This document shows, in pieces, positions 1 to 7,794 of a stretch of 15,044 nucleotides of DNA. The stretch comes from Desulfuromonadaceae bacterium GWC2_58_13 (lineage in GTDB: Bacteria > Desulfobacterota > Desulfuromonadia > Desulfuromonadales > Trichloromonadaceae): contig MHXM01000129.1 of NCBI GenBank assembly GCA_001825565.1, forward strand, positions 1 through 15,044. Direction: 5' to 3'. The translations under genes and the position numbers were made by a program. Below the pieces are notes generated by a model. It saw only the letters and a list, made by a program, of their open reading frames with translations, was not told the origin of the DNA and ran no database searches. Within the stretch, counting starts at the first letter, position 1, and each line of letters starts with the position of its first letter.

Positions 1-986
1 AGGATTCCGGGCTGCAGGTCACCGAAGAAAACGCCGAACGCGTCGGCGTCGTGGTCGGCGCCGGTCTCGGCGGTCTGCCGGCTATCGAAAAATACCACGA
101 AGTTCTGATGAACGGCGGTTACAAGAAAGTCACCCCGTTCTTTATCCCGATGCTGATCATCAACCTGGCCCCCGGCCACATTTCCATCCGCTTCGGCGCC
201 AAGGGACCCAATATCTCAACGGTTACCGCCTGTGCCACCGGCACTCACTCGATCGGCGATGCGTACCACATGATCAAGCGCGGCGATGCCGACGCCATGA
301 TTGCCGGCGGTACCGAATCGACCATCACTCCCCTCGGCATTGCCGGCTTCAACGTGATGAAGGCGTTGTCGACCCGCAATGACGATCCGACCACGGCCAG
401 CCGTCCTTTTGAGAAGAACCGGGATGGCTTCGTCATGGCCGAAGGGGCCGGGATCGTGGTTCTCGAAGAGTATGAAGCCGCCAAGAAGCGTGGCGCGAAA
501 ATCTATGCCGAGGTGGTAGGTTATGGCCTCACCGGCGATGCCCATCACATCACGGCTCCCGGCCCGGACGGCGAGGGGGCGGCTCGCTGCATGAAGATGG
601 CGCTGAAAAACGCCGGTCTGAATCCCGCGGATGTCGATTATATCAACGCGCACGGCACCTCGACCCATTTCAACGACCTCTACGAAACCATGGCCATCAA
701 GAGTGTTTTCGGCGATCACGCCAAAAAACTCATGGTCAGCTCGACCAAGAGCATGACCGGTCACGCCCTCGGCGCCGCCGGCGGCATCGAAGCGGTTTTC
801 TCGCTGCTGGCTCTCGATCGTGCCGCCGTTCCGCCGACCATTAACTACATCGAGCCCGATCCCGAGTGCGATCTCGATTACGTGCCCAACGAGGCTCGTC
901 AGGCGAAGATCCGGGTTGCCATGTCCAACTCCCTCGGATTCGGCGGCACCAACGGCACGTTGATTTTCAAGAAGGTCAGTGAATAA
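1..986 (+). CDS. fabF: 3-oxoacyl-ACP synthase II (KAS II), 5' truncated by window edge
   Basis: Condensing enzyme of type II fatty acid synthesis: joins malonyl-ACP to a growing acyl-ACP in the cytoplasm. The reading frame is open from base 3, so the true start lies upstream; the visible 327 codons suggest roughly 85 residues are missing compared with the usual ~413. The Cys-His-His triad of the thiolase fold is visible: Cys in TACATGT (codon 231-233), His in NAHGTST (codon 651-653) and His in GHALGAAGG (codon 762-764). The C-terminal NSLGFGGTN motif is also present. The GTG at 51 is internal, not a start. Its TAA shares one base with the rpiB ATG, so the two are probably translationally coupled. 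acpP and fabG commonly lie upstream of fabF in related genomes, but that is outside this window. The family call is very secure; FabF rather than FabB rests on overall similarity. Confidence 0.96.
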   Translation, partial: DSGLQVTEENAERVGVVVGAGLGGLPAIEKYHEVLMNGGYKKVTPFFIPMLIINLAPGHISIRFGAKGPNISTVTACATGTHSIGDAYHMIKRGDADAMIAGGTESTITPLGIAGFNVMKALSTRNDDPTTASRPFEKNRDGFVMAEGAGIVVLEEYEAAKKRGAKIYAEVVGYGLTGDAHHITAPGPDGEGAARCMKMALKNAGLNPADVDYINAHGTSTHFNDLYETMAIKSVFGDHAKKLMVSSTKSMTGHALGAAGGIEAVFSLLALDRAAVPPTINYIEPDPECDLDYVPNEARQAKIRVAMSNSLGFGGTNGTLIFKKVSE

Positions 987-1435
987 TGATAGTGGTTGCC
1001 AGTGATCACGGCGGACTTGAGCTCAAGTCCGCCATCTGCCAATACCTCGGTTCCCGTAACCTCGATGGCCGGGATCTGGGGACGGACAACGGAGATTCCG
1101 TTGATTATCCCGATTTCGGTGAAAAAGTAGCCCGTGCCGTCTCCTCGGGCGATGCGGAAAAGGGAATCCTCATCTGCGGCACCGGCATCGGCATGTCGAT
1201 CGTCGCCAACAAGTTTCCCCGCGTGCGGGCCGCGCTGGTCAACGACCCGTTCACCGCGCAGATGGCCAAGGAACACAACAATGCCAATATCCTGGTAATG
1301 GGTGGCCGAGTGACTTCGGCGGAGACCGCTTGTCGCCTGGTTGGAATCTGGCTCGACGCGGTTTTCGAGGGAGACCGGCATCAGCGGCGACTCGACAAAA
1401 TCGCCCAGATCGAGGACGAGGTACGAAAAGGATAA
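986..1435 (+). CDS. rpiB: Ribose-5-phosphate isomerase B
   Basis: Interconverts ribose 5-phosphate and ribulose 5-phosphate in the non-oxidative pentose phosphate pathway (cytoplasm). The 149-residue length fits the RpiB/LacAB family. Visible motifs are the N-terminal SDHGG (residues 6-10), the active-site Cys64 in CGTGIGMSI, and EHNNANILVMGGR (97-109). The start overlaps the fabF stop by one base (TAATG), with a modest GAAGG ten bases upstream. Ribulose 5-phosphate is also a substrate of the RibB domain encoded further downstream, but the pairing with fabF is probably operonic convenience rather than pathway logic. A strong terminator follows 16 bases after the stop. Nothing is anomalous. 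Confidence 0.96.
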   Translation: MIVVASDHGGLELKSAICQYLGSRNLDGRDLGTDNGDSVDYPDFGEKVARAVSSGDAEKGILICGTGIGMSIVANKFPRVRAALVNDPFTAQMAKEHNNANILVMGGRVTSAETACRLVGIWLDAVFEGDRHQRRLDKIAQIEDEVRKG

Positions 1436-1451
1436 CGCGACGGCTTAAAGT

Positions 1452-1486
1452 CGAATGGGCAGGCCGCCGGCCTGCCCATTCGTTTT
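1452..1486 (+). terminator. Intrinsic terminator after fabF-rpiB
   Basis: Perfect 14-bp stem (left arm 1452-1465, right arm 1469-1482) with a three-base GCC loop, followed by TTTT at 1483-1486. It separates fabF-rpiB from the glyA-led run. The upstream in-frame ATG at 1455 lies within this stem, which argues against using it as the glyA start. Confidence 0.9.
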
Positions 1487-1541
1487 ACATCTACGGTTAA
1501 ATCAGTTTTTGAAAACCATCCGCAGTGGAGGTCTGAACACC

Positions 1542-2792
1542 ATGTCTGAAACGCTCGCCCAGTTTGATCCGGAAATAGCCGCCGCCATCCGTCGGGAAAC
1601 CGAACGGCAGGAATATAACCTCGAATTCATCGCTTCCGAAAACTTCGTCAGCGAACGGGTTCTTGAGGTTCAAGGGTCGGTGCTGACCAACAAATATGCC
1701 GAGGGCTACCCATCCAAGCGCTATTACGGCGGCTGTGAATTCGTTGACGTGGCCGAGCAGTTGGCCATCGACCGGGCCAAGGAGCTGTTCGGCGCCGAAC
1801 ACGCCAACGTGCAGCCCCATTCCGGTTCGCAGGCCAATATGGCGGTCTATTTTGCCACCTGCGAGCCCGGCGACACCGTGCTCGGCATGAATCTCGCCCA
1901 CGGTGGCCACCTGACGCATGGCTCCCCGGTCAACTTTTCCGGCAAATTGTTCAATATCGTACCCTACGGCGTCAAGAAGGAAACCGGCACCATCGATTAC
2001 GAGGAAGTCGAGCGTCTTGCCGTCGAGCATAAGCCGAAATTGATCGTGGTCGGCGCCAGCGCCTATCCGCGGACCATCGATTTTGAAGCCTTTCGCCGGG
2101 TCGCCGACAAGGTCGGCGCGATGGTCATGGTCGACATGGCCCATATCGCCGGCCTGGTCGCCGCCGGTCTGCATCCCAATCCGGTGCCTTACGCCGAGTA
2201 TGTCACCACGACCACCCACAAAACCCTGCGTGGTCCCCGTGGCGGGATGATCCTTTGTCGCGAGGAATTCGCAAAAAAGCTCAACAGCAACATTTTCCCC
2301 GGCATTCAGGGCGGACCCCTGATGCATGTCATCGCCGCCAAGGCGGTGGCTTTCAAGGAAGCGCTCACCCCCGAATTCAAGGATTATGCCGCCCAGGTGG
2401 TTAAAAACGCCAAGGCGCTGGCCGAAGGTCTGGTTAAACGAGGGTTCAACCTGGTTTCCGGCGGCACCGACAATCACCTGATGCTGGTCGATCTTTCCGG
2501 TACCGAGATCACCGGCAAGGTGGCCGAAGCGACTCTGGAGAAGGCCGGGATCACGGTGAACAAGAACGCGGTTCCCTTCGATACCCGTTCGCCCTTCGTG
2601 ACCAGCGGTTTTCGTATCGGCACCCCGGCGACCACCACGCGTGGTCTCAAGGAGGCGGAAATGGAAATGGTCGCCGCCTGGATCGAGCGGGCGCTGAAGA
2701 ACGTTGACAACGAAGCCGAACTCGCCGCCATCCGTGGCGAGGTCAAGGCGCTCTGCAAAAAATTCCCCCTCTACGCCCATCGATTGGTCTAA
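1542..2792 (+). CDS. glyA: Serine hydroxymethyltransferase
   Basis: PLP enzyme that converts serine and tetrahydrofolate to glycine and 5,10-methylene-tetrahydrofolate, the main source of one-carbon units. 416 residues, the normal length. The PLP-binding lysine is K227 in TTTTHKTLRGPRGG. The N-terminal LEFIASENF (28-36), the NKYAEGYPSKRYYGG stretch (50-64) and QPHSGSQAN (91-99) are typical of the family. I chose the ATG at 1542 because GGAGGT sits nine bases upstream (1527-1532) and the protein then begins as GlyA proteins do; the longer in-frame start at 1455 lies inside the preceding terminator hairpin. It abuts the dCMP deaminase with no gap. Methylene-THF is the methyl donor for thymidylate synthesis, so a role shared with the next two genes (dCMP deaminase, NrdR) is plausible. 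No glycine or THF riboswitch is visible in the short leader (1487-1541). Confidence 0.97.
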   Translation: MSETLAQFDPEIAAAIRRETERQEYNLEFIASENFVSERVLEVQGSVLTNKYAEGYPSKRYYGGCEFVDVAEQLAIDRAKELFGAEHANVQPHSGSQANMAVYFATCEPGDTVLGMNLAHGGHLTHGSPVNFSGKLFNIVPYGVKKETGTIDYEEVERLAVEHKPKLIVVGASAYPRTIDFEAFRRVADKVGAMVMVDMAHIAGLVAAGLHPNPVPYAEYVTTTTHKTLRGPRGGMILCREEFAKKLNSNIFPGIQGGPLMHVIAAKAVAFKEALTPEFKDYAAQVVKNAKALAEGLVKRGFNLVSGGTDNHLMLVDLSGTEITGKVAEATLEKAGITVNKNAVPFDTRSPFVTSGFRIGTPATTTRGLKEAEMEMVAAWIERALKNVDNEAELAAIRGEVKALCKKFPLYAHRLV

Positions 2793-3275
2793 ATGGATCG
2801 GCCGTCCTGGGAAGAATATTTCATGGAAATCGCCCATCTGGTGGCCAGGCGCTCCACCTGCCTGCGCCGCCAGGTCGGTGCGGTCATGGTCAAGGGGAAA
2901 AACATCCTGGCGACCGGCTACAACGGCACGCCTTCGGGGATTACCCATTGTGACCAGGTCGGCTGTCTGCGGCAGCAGCTCAACGTCCCCTCCGGCGAGC
3001 GCCATGAGTTGTGCCGGGGGCTGCACGCCGAGCAGAACGCCATCATCCAGGCGGCCAAGCATGGTAGTAATATCGCCGGAGCCACCCTCTACTGCACCAA
3101 CTCGCCCTGTATCATCTGTTCCAAAATGCTCATCAACGCCGGTATCCAGAAGATTGTTTTTCAGGAGGGGTATCCGGACCGGCTGTCCCTGGAAATGCTG
3201 GAGGAAGCCGGTGTCGAGGCCTTGGATTCCAGCCAGGTTGCCGCCATGTCCAAAGCCAAGGGAGAGTCGGGATGA
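2793..3275 (+). CDS. comEB: dCMP deaminase (ComEB-like cytidine/deoxycytidylate deaminase)
   Basis: Zinc-dependent deaminase converting dCMP to dUMP, the precursor for thymidylate. 160 residues. The catalytic zinc motif is HAEQNAI (H78, E80 as proton shuttle) plus the PCxxC pair C106/C109. An extra His/Cys-rich segment (H52, C53, C58, H71, C74) before HAE is typical of ComEB/dCMP deaminases and absent from plain cytidine deaminases, which supports the specific substrate. The ATG follows the glyA TAA immediately and has no obvious Shine-Dalgarno of its own, so translational coupling is likely. It overlaps nrdR by four bases (ATGA). The symbol follows the Bacillus homologue; a role in competence is not implied. 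Confidence 0.9.
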   Translation: MDRPSWEEYFMEIAHLVARRSTCLRRQVGAVMVKGKNILATGYNGTPSGITHCDQVGCLRQQLNVPSGERHELCRGLHAEQNAIIQAAKHGSNIAGATLYCTNSPCIICSKMLINAGIQKIVFQEGYPDRLSLEMLEEAGVEALDSSQVAAMSKAKGESG

Positions 3276-3745
3276 AGTGTCCGTTTTGCGCCTATCACGA
3301 CACCAAGGTGGTCGATTCCCGGCTCGGGCGGGAAGGCAACAATATCCGCCGTCGCCGCGAATGCATCTCCTGCGAGAAACGCTTCACCACCTACGAACGG
3401 GTCGAGGAAACCCTGCCGCTGGTGATCAAGAAGGACGGCCGCCGCGAACCTTTCGATCGCAACAAGATCATCGCCGGCATGCAGCGGGCCTGCGAAAAAC
3501 GACCGATTTCCATCGCCACCATTGAGAAGGAGGTCGATCGTCTCGAACTGTCACTGCAGGAAAGCGGAGAAAAGGAGATCGAGTCGAGCCGCATCGGGGA
3601 GGCCGTGATGAATGCCCTGCATGCGCTCGACGAAGTCGCCTACGTCCGTTTCGCCTCGGTTTACCGGCAGTTCCGCGATATCAACGAGTTCATGGCCGAA
3701 TTGACCGATATCCTGGCCAAGGGCGGCGGAAAATCCCCGTCGTAA
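3272..3745 (+). CDS. nrdR: Transcriptional repressor NrdR
   Basis: Represses ribonucleotide reductase genes in response to ATP/dATP. 157 residues. An N-terminal zinc ribbon has Cys3/Cys6 and Cys31/Cys34 and the hallmark basic run NNIRRRRECISC. An ATP-cone domain follows (about residues 49-139, starting VIKKDGRREPFDRNKI). The start codon overlaps the deaminase stop, with a GGAGAG ribosome binding site just upstream in the deaminase tail. Its linkage to ribD and nusB matches the well-known nrdR-ribD-ribH-nusB order in E. coli. I saw no clear NrdR box inside this window, so its targets are presumably nrd operons elsewhere. Confidence 0.97.
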   Translation: MKCPFCAYHDTKVVDSRLGREGNNIRRRRECISCEKRFTTYERVEETLPLVIKKDGRREPFDRNKIIAGMQRACEKRPISIATIEKEVDRLELSLQESGEKEIESSRIGEAVMNALHALDEVAYVRFASVYRQFRDINEFMAELTDILAKGGGKSPS

Positions 3746-3807
3746 GCGGTTTCACATTCGTGTCATCCCAGGTTGATCATCCCCTCTCCTGATTGTTCGA
3801 GGTCATC

Positions 3808-4917
3808 ATGTCCGCCGTCGCCGAATATATGGATCGCGCCTTGGCCCTGGCCCGCAAGGGTGAAGGACGGACCCGGCCCAATCCTGCGGTCGGGGCGGTT
3901 ATTGTCGCGGGAGCCGAGGTGGTCGGCGAAGGCTACCACCCCGAGGCCGGGCAGCCTCATGCCGAAATTTTCGCGCTGCGCCAAGCTGGCGTTCTGGCTC
4001 GCGGCGCCGACCTTTATGTGACCCTCGAACCGTGCAGTCATCAGGGGCGCACCGGTCCCTGCGCCGACGCCGTGATCGCGGCCGGCATCGCCCGGGTTTT
4101 CGTGGGCGTCGGCGACCCCAACCCGCAGGTCGGCGGACGGGGGATTGACCGCTTGCGCGCCGCCGGCATTGAGGTGCAGGTCGGAATTCGCGAGGCGGAG
4201 TGCCGCCGACTGATCGCGCCCTTCGCCAAACACGTTACCACCGGGCTGCCGCTGGTAACCCTCAAGTCGGCGGTGACCCTGGACGGCAAAACCGCGACCG
4301 CGACCGGCGATTCCCAATGGATTTCCGGGCCGGCCAGCCGCTTGCATGTGCATCGCCTGCGCGACCGGGTCGACGCCATCCTGGTCGGTGTCGGTACCGT
4401 GCTTCACGACGATCCGCAGCTGACCACCCGGCTCCCCGAGGGAGGGCGCAATCCCCTGCGGGTGGTGGTTGACTCCCGCCTGCGGATTCCTGCCGACGCC
4501 AGGCTTCTCCGCGATCTGGATTCAGCACCCACGCTGATTGCGACGACCTCCCGGGCCAGCTCCGAAACGGTGAAACGACTTGGGCGACAGGGCGTCGAGA
4601 CGCTCGTGCTCGACGGGCCGAACGGCCGGGTCGATCTGCCGGCGTTGCTGGTCCAACTCGGGCAGCGAGGGGTGCAGCACCTGCTTCTCGAAGGGGGGAG
4701 CGGTTTGAATAACGCCATGCTCCAGTCGGGACTGATCGACCGGATGATGGTCTTTGTCGCCCCGAAGCTGGTCGGCGGCAGTGACGGGTTCGGTATTTTC
4801 GCCGGCGCCGGGGTGCTTCGCTTGGCCGATGCGCCGATCCTGACCGATGTGCGCAGCAGCCGTTTCGATGACGATATCCTGATAGAAGGGGAGGTGGTTC
4901 GATGTTCACCGGCCTGA
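3808..4917 (+). CDS. ribD: Bifunctional riboflavin deaminase/reductase RibD
   Basis: Carries out the second and third steps of riboflavin synthesis: deamination of the pyrimidinone produced from GTP, then NADPH-dependent side-chain reduction. 369 residues. The N-terminal zinc deaminase domain (about 1-145) has PHAEIFAL with H51/E53 and the Cys pair C76/C85 in LEPCSHQGRTGPC. The C-terminal DHFR-like reductase (about 148-369) has LKSAVTLDGKTAT and SQWISG. The start is uncertain: ATG 3808 has AGGT only four bases upstream, and an in-frame TTG at 3793 would add five residues; I prefer the ATG. The 62-base gap after nrdR holds no FMN riboswitch. The end overlaps ribE by 16 bases, so the two are coupled. 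Confidence 0.95.
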   Translation: MSAVAEYMDRALALARKGEGRTRPNPAVGAVIVAGAEVVGEGYHPEAGQPHAEIFALRQAGVLARGADLYVTLEPCSHQGRTGPCADAVIAAGIARVFVGVGDPNPQVGGRGIDRLRAAGIEVQVGIREAECRRLIAPFAKHVTTGLPLVTLKSAVTLDGKTATATGDSQWISGPASRLHVHRLRDRVDAILVGVGTVLHDDPQLTTRLPEGGRNPLRVVVDSRLRIPADARLLRDLDSAPTLIATTSRASSETVKRLGRQGVETLVLDGPNGRVDLPALLVQLGQRGVQHLLLEGGSGLNNAMLQSGLIDRMMVFVAPKLVGGSDGFGIFAGAGVLRLADAPILTDVRSSRFDDDILIEGEVVRCSPA

Positions 4918-5552
4918 TCGAAGATTTGGGAACGGTTCGCGAACTGCGCAAAAGTGCGGACAGCGTGCGACTGACCGTGGCTACCGGCATTCCCATGAGC
5001 GAGATCGAACTGGGCGAGAGCATCGCCGTCAACGGCATCTGTCTGACCGTGGTTGCCTTTGGCGACGGGCAGTTTTCGGCGGACGTCTCCCCCGAGACGG
5101 TCAGCCGGTCGACCTTGGCATTTCTGGTTCCCGGCAGCCGGGTCAACCTCGAACGGGCCCTGCGCCTCGGCGGCCGGCTCGGCGGACACCTGGTCAGCGG
5201 CCATGTCGATGGGGTCGGCACGGTCGTGAGCCTGACGCGCGACGGCAACGCCTACCGGTTCACCTTTCGCCTTTCCGCCGAGGTCAACCGTTATGTGGTG
5301 GAAAAAGGCTCGATCGCCATCGACGGCATCAGCCTTACCGTCAACAGGGTCACCGAGGATACCTTTTCCGTGGCGATCATTCCCCACACCCTGGCCGAAA
5401 CGACCCTCAAGGACCGCCAGGTCGGGGCGACGGTGAACATTGAAACCGACATCATCGGCAAATATGTCGAACGCCTGATGGGACGGGCCCCCGGGGGGGA
5501 GCCGCGCTCGCCCGTCGATCTCGAATTCCTTGCCAAGCATGGATTTCTGTGA
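4902..5552 (+). CDS. ribE: Riboflavin synthase, alpha subunit
   Basis: Catalyses the last step, dismutation of two 6,7-dimethyl-8-ribityllumazine molecules to riboflavin and a pyrimidinedione. 216 residues made of two tandem lumazine-binding barrels: repeat 1 starts MFTGLIEDLG and contains GESIAVNGICLTV (38-50); repeat 2 starts at about GGHLVSGHVDGVG (94-106) and contains KGSIAIDGISLTV (135-147). The start is set by GGGGAGG in the ribD tail. Also named ribC in some species. The C-terminal extension after about residue 195 is charged and proline-containing, as usual for the trimerisation tail region. It lies between ribD and ribBA in an evident riboflavin operon. Confidence 0.96.
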   Translation: MFTGLIEDLGTVRELRKSADSVRLTVATGIPMSEIELGESIAVNGICLTVVAFGDGQFSADVSPETVSRSTLAFLVPGSRVNLERALRLGGRLGGHLVSGHVDGVGTVVSLTRDGNAYRFTFRLSAEVNRYVVEKGSIAIDGISLTVNRVTEDTFSVAIIPHTLAETTLKDRQVGATVNIETDIIGKYVERLMGRAPGGEPRSPVDLEFLAKHGFL

Positions 5553-5584
5553 CATATTAGCGGGCCGCGAAGAGGAGTTCTGAA

Positions 5585-6790
5585 ATGCCCATAGCAAAGA
5601 TTGAAGCCGCCCTCGACGATATCCGTCAGGGTAAAATGGTGATTCTGGTCGACGACGAGGACCGGGAAAACGAAGGCGACCTGACCATGGCCGCCGAGAT
5701 GGTGACTCCCGAGGCGATCAACTTCATGGCCCGCGAAGGGCGCGGGCTGATCTGCCTGTCGCTGACCGAAGAGCGTGCCGACCATCTCGACCTGCCGCTG
5801 ATGGTTCGCGAAAACTCATCCTCTTTCGGCACCGCGTTTACCATTTCCATCGAAGCCCGGCGCGGCGTGACCACCGGAATTTCCGCCGCCGACCGCGCTC
5901 GCACCATCCAGGTGGCGATTGCCGACGAAAGCTCCGCCAAGGATCTGGCCCGGCCCGGCCACGTTTTTCCGCTACGCGCGAAAAAAGGCGGGGTGCTGGT
6001 GCGGGCCGGACAGACCGAGGGATCGGTCGATCTGGCTCGACTGGCCGGGTTGAAACCCGCCGGGGTCATCTGTGAAATCATGAACGACGACGGCACCATG
6101 TCACGGATGCCCGAGCTGAAAAAATTCGCCAAGATCCACGACTTGAAAATTATCTCCATCGCCGACCTGGTTTCCTACCGGATGCGCAAGGAATTGCTGG
6201 TGCATCGGGCGGCCGTGACGGTGCTGCCGACCCCCCATGGCGGCGAATTCACCGCCATCGCCTATGAAAACGATGTCGACAAAGCCCAGCATCTGGCTCT
6301 GGTCAAGGGCACCATCGATTCCGATAAACCGGTGCTGGTGCGGGTTCATTCCGAGTGCCTGACCGGCGACGTGTTCGGCTCCCAGCGTTGCGACTGCGGC
6401 GACCAACTCCGCGCCGCCATGGGCCAGATCGAGAAAGAAGGAGCCGGGGTGGTGCTGTACATGCGTCAGGAAGGGCGCGGCATCGGCCTGATCAACAAAC
6501 TCAAGGCTTATGCCCTGCAGGATCAGGGACATGACACCGTGGAAGCCAACGAGGCCCTCGGCTTCAAGGCCGATCTGCGCGATTACGGTATCGGCGCCCA
6601 GATCCTTTCCGAACTGGGCGTGCGCAAGATCCGCCTGATGACCAATAACCCGAAGAAGATCATCGGTCTGGAAGGTTACGGATTGGAAATCGTCGAGCGG
6701 GTCGCTATCGAGATGCCCGCCTGCGAAACCAACGTGAGATATCTGAAAACCAAGCGCGAAAAAATGGGGCACCTGCTGGAAAACCTCTGA
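5585..6790 (+). CDS. ribBA: Bifunctional 3,4-dihydroxy-2-butanone-4-phosphate synthase / GTP cyclohydrolase II
   Basis: Supplies both precursors of the pathway: the RibB domain (about 1-200) makes dihydroxybutanone phosphate from ribulose 5-phosphate, and the RibA domain (about 205-401) opens GTP. RibB shows DDEDRENEGD (23-32), GVTTGISAADR (94-104) and RPGHVFPLRA (123-132). The conserved GHTE motif reads GQTEG (Gln143), changing the position that is a metal-ligand His in E. coli RibB. RibA has its three zinc cysteines C258, C269, C271 in CLTGDVFGSQRCDCGD, the MRQEGRGIGL loop (293-302) and LRDYGIGAQIL (331-341), so the cyclohydrolase half looks competent, unlike degenerate RibBX proteins. AGAGGAG at 5571-5577 precedes the ATG by seven bases. 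Confidence 0.95.
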   Translation: MPIAKIEAALDDIRQGKMVILVDDEDRENEGDLTMAAEMVTPEAINFMAREGRGLICLSLTEERADHLDLPLMVRENSSSFGTAFTISIEARRGVTTGISAADRARTIQVAIADESSAKDLARPGHVFPLRAKKGGVLVRAGQTEGSVDLARLAGLKPAGVICEIMNDDGTMSRMPELKKFAKIHDLKIISIADLVSYRMRKELLVHRAAVTVLPTPHGGEFTAIAYENDVDKAQHLALVKGTIDSDKPVLVRVHSECLTGDVFGSQRCDCGDQLRAAMGQIEKEGAGVVLYMRQEGRGIGLINKLKAYALQDQGHDTVEANEALGFKADLRDYGIGAQILSELGVRKIRLMTNNPKKIIGLEGYGLEIVERVAIEMPACETNVRYLKTKREKMGHLLENL

Positions 6791-6853
6791 TCCGGACCGG
6801 TTGCCGTAGCGTATGGCTCGCGACCGGGCACCGATAACCGGGAGATGTGATTC

Positions 6854-7318
6854 ATGACTAAAATGATCGAAGGAAACCTGGATGCCTCCGGGCTCAGGTT
6901 CGGCCTTGTGGTGAGCCGTTTCAACAGTTTTATCAGCGACCGTCTGGTCGAAGGCGCGATCGACGCTTTGGTGCGTCACGGCGCCGACCAGGACAAGATC
7001 GCCATCGCCAAGGTTCCCGGCGCTTTCGAAATTCCGATGACGGCCAAGAAGATGGCGGCCTCCGGCAACTACGATGCGCTGATCTGCCTGGGCGCGGTGA
7101 TCCGCGGTTCGACCCCCCATTTCGATTACGTCAGCGCCGAAGTATCCAAAGGCATCGCCTCGGTCAGCCTCGATTCGGGGATCCCGGTGGCATTCGGGGT
7201 GCTGACCACCGACAACATCGAACAGGCGATCGAGCGGGCCGGCACCAAGGCCGGCAACAAGGGCGTCGATGCGGCCGTGACCGCCATCGAAATGGTCAAC
7301 CTTTTCAGAAAACTGTAG
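6854..7318 (+). CDS. ribH: 6,7-dimethyl-8-ribityllumazine synthase
   Basis: Condenses dihydroxybutanone phosphate with the ribitylamino-pyrimidinedione to give lumazine, the substrate of RibE; family members form pentamers or 60-subunit shells. 154 residues. Characteristic segments are SRFNSFISDRLVEGA (21-35), VPGAFEIP (54-61), GAVIRGSTPHFDYV (80-93) with catalytic His89, and RAGTKAGNKG (128-137). The usual GAT/GET in the phosphate loop reads GST here, a mild change. GGAGA at 6841-6845 supports the ATG at 6854; an ATG at 6863 is less likely. The gene follows ribBA by 63 bases and precedes nusB by five. Confidence 0.97.
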   Translation: MTKMIEGNLDASGLRFGLVVSRFNSFISDRLVEGAIDALVRHGADQDKIAIAKVPGAFEIPMTAKKMAASGNYDALICLGAVIRGSTPHFDYVSAEVSKGIASVSLDSGIPVAFGVLTTDNIEQAIERAGTKAGNKGVDAAVTAIEMVNLFRKL

Positions 7319-7323
7319 GATAC

Positions 7324-7794
7324 ATGTCAAAAGGGATGCGCAGGCAGGGCCGCGAGCTGGCCCTGAAAATCATTTACAGCCTCCAGGATCAGGACACCTC
7401 CATCGAGGAGGTGCTTGACGATTTCTGGGGAAACTTCCGGTTTCGCGACGACGTTCTTGGCGATCCCCTGGATGAGTTCAAGCATCCGGTTGCCGACGAC
7501 GTCCGGGAATTTGCCGAGGGGCTGGTGCGGGGCGTATCCGACCACCTGGAAACCATCGACCAGATGATCGAGGATCTTTCCACCAACTGGGCGCTCGACC
7601 GGATGGCGCGGGTCGATTTGTCGCTGTTGCGTCTGGCGGCTTTCGAGCTTCTTTGTCGTCCCGACGTGCCCGCCAGCGTGGCCATCAACGAAGCGATTGA
7701 AATCGGCAAGGTGTATGGCACCAAAGATACGCCGTCCTTCGTCAACGGCATCCTGGATAAAATTTCCCGCTCCTGTCGTCCCGCCGGGCAATGA
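7324..7794 (+). CDS. nusB: Transcription antitermination factor NusB
   Basis: RNA-binding factor that pairs with NusE (S10) on boxA to prevent premature termination, chiefly in rRNA operons. 156 residues, all helical in the family. Recognisable segments are the basic first helix (MRRQGRELALKIIYSLQ), the central NWALDRMARVDLSLLRLAAFELL (about residues 89-111) and the C-terminal AINEAIEIGKVYGTKDTPSFVNGILDKI. It begins five bases after ribH with an AGGA inside the junction, and its TGA overlaps the next start (ATGA). RibH-NusB adjacency is widely conserved. Confidence 0.96.
   Translation: MSKGMRRQGRELALKIIYSLQDQDTSIEEVLDDFWGNFRFRDDVLGDPLDEFKHPVADDVREFAEGLVRGVSDHLETIDQMIEDLSTNWALDRMARVDLSLLRLAAFELLCRPDVPASVAINEAIEIGKVYGTKDTPSFVNGILDKISRSCRPAGQ

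Noticed and set aside
1497..3062. Long minus-strand open frame (about 520 codons) opposite glyA and the dCMP deaminase
   Set aside because: It mirrors real genes with no motif or ribosome binding site; frame openness follows from GC-rich third positions.
6797..6841. CCGGTT...AACCGG inverted repeat between ribBA and ribH
   Set aside because: Six-base arms separated by about 33 bases with poor internal pairing and no T-run; not convincing as a terminator or riboswitch.
6101..7330. Minus-strand open frame opposite ribBA and ribH
   Set aside because: Same antisense pattern; the translated product has a low-complexity composition and no recognisable domain.
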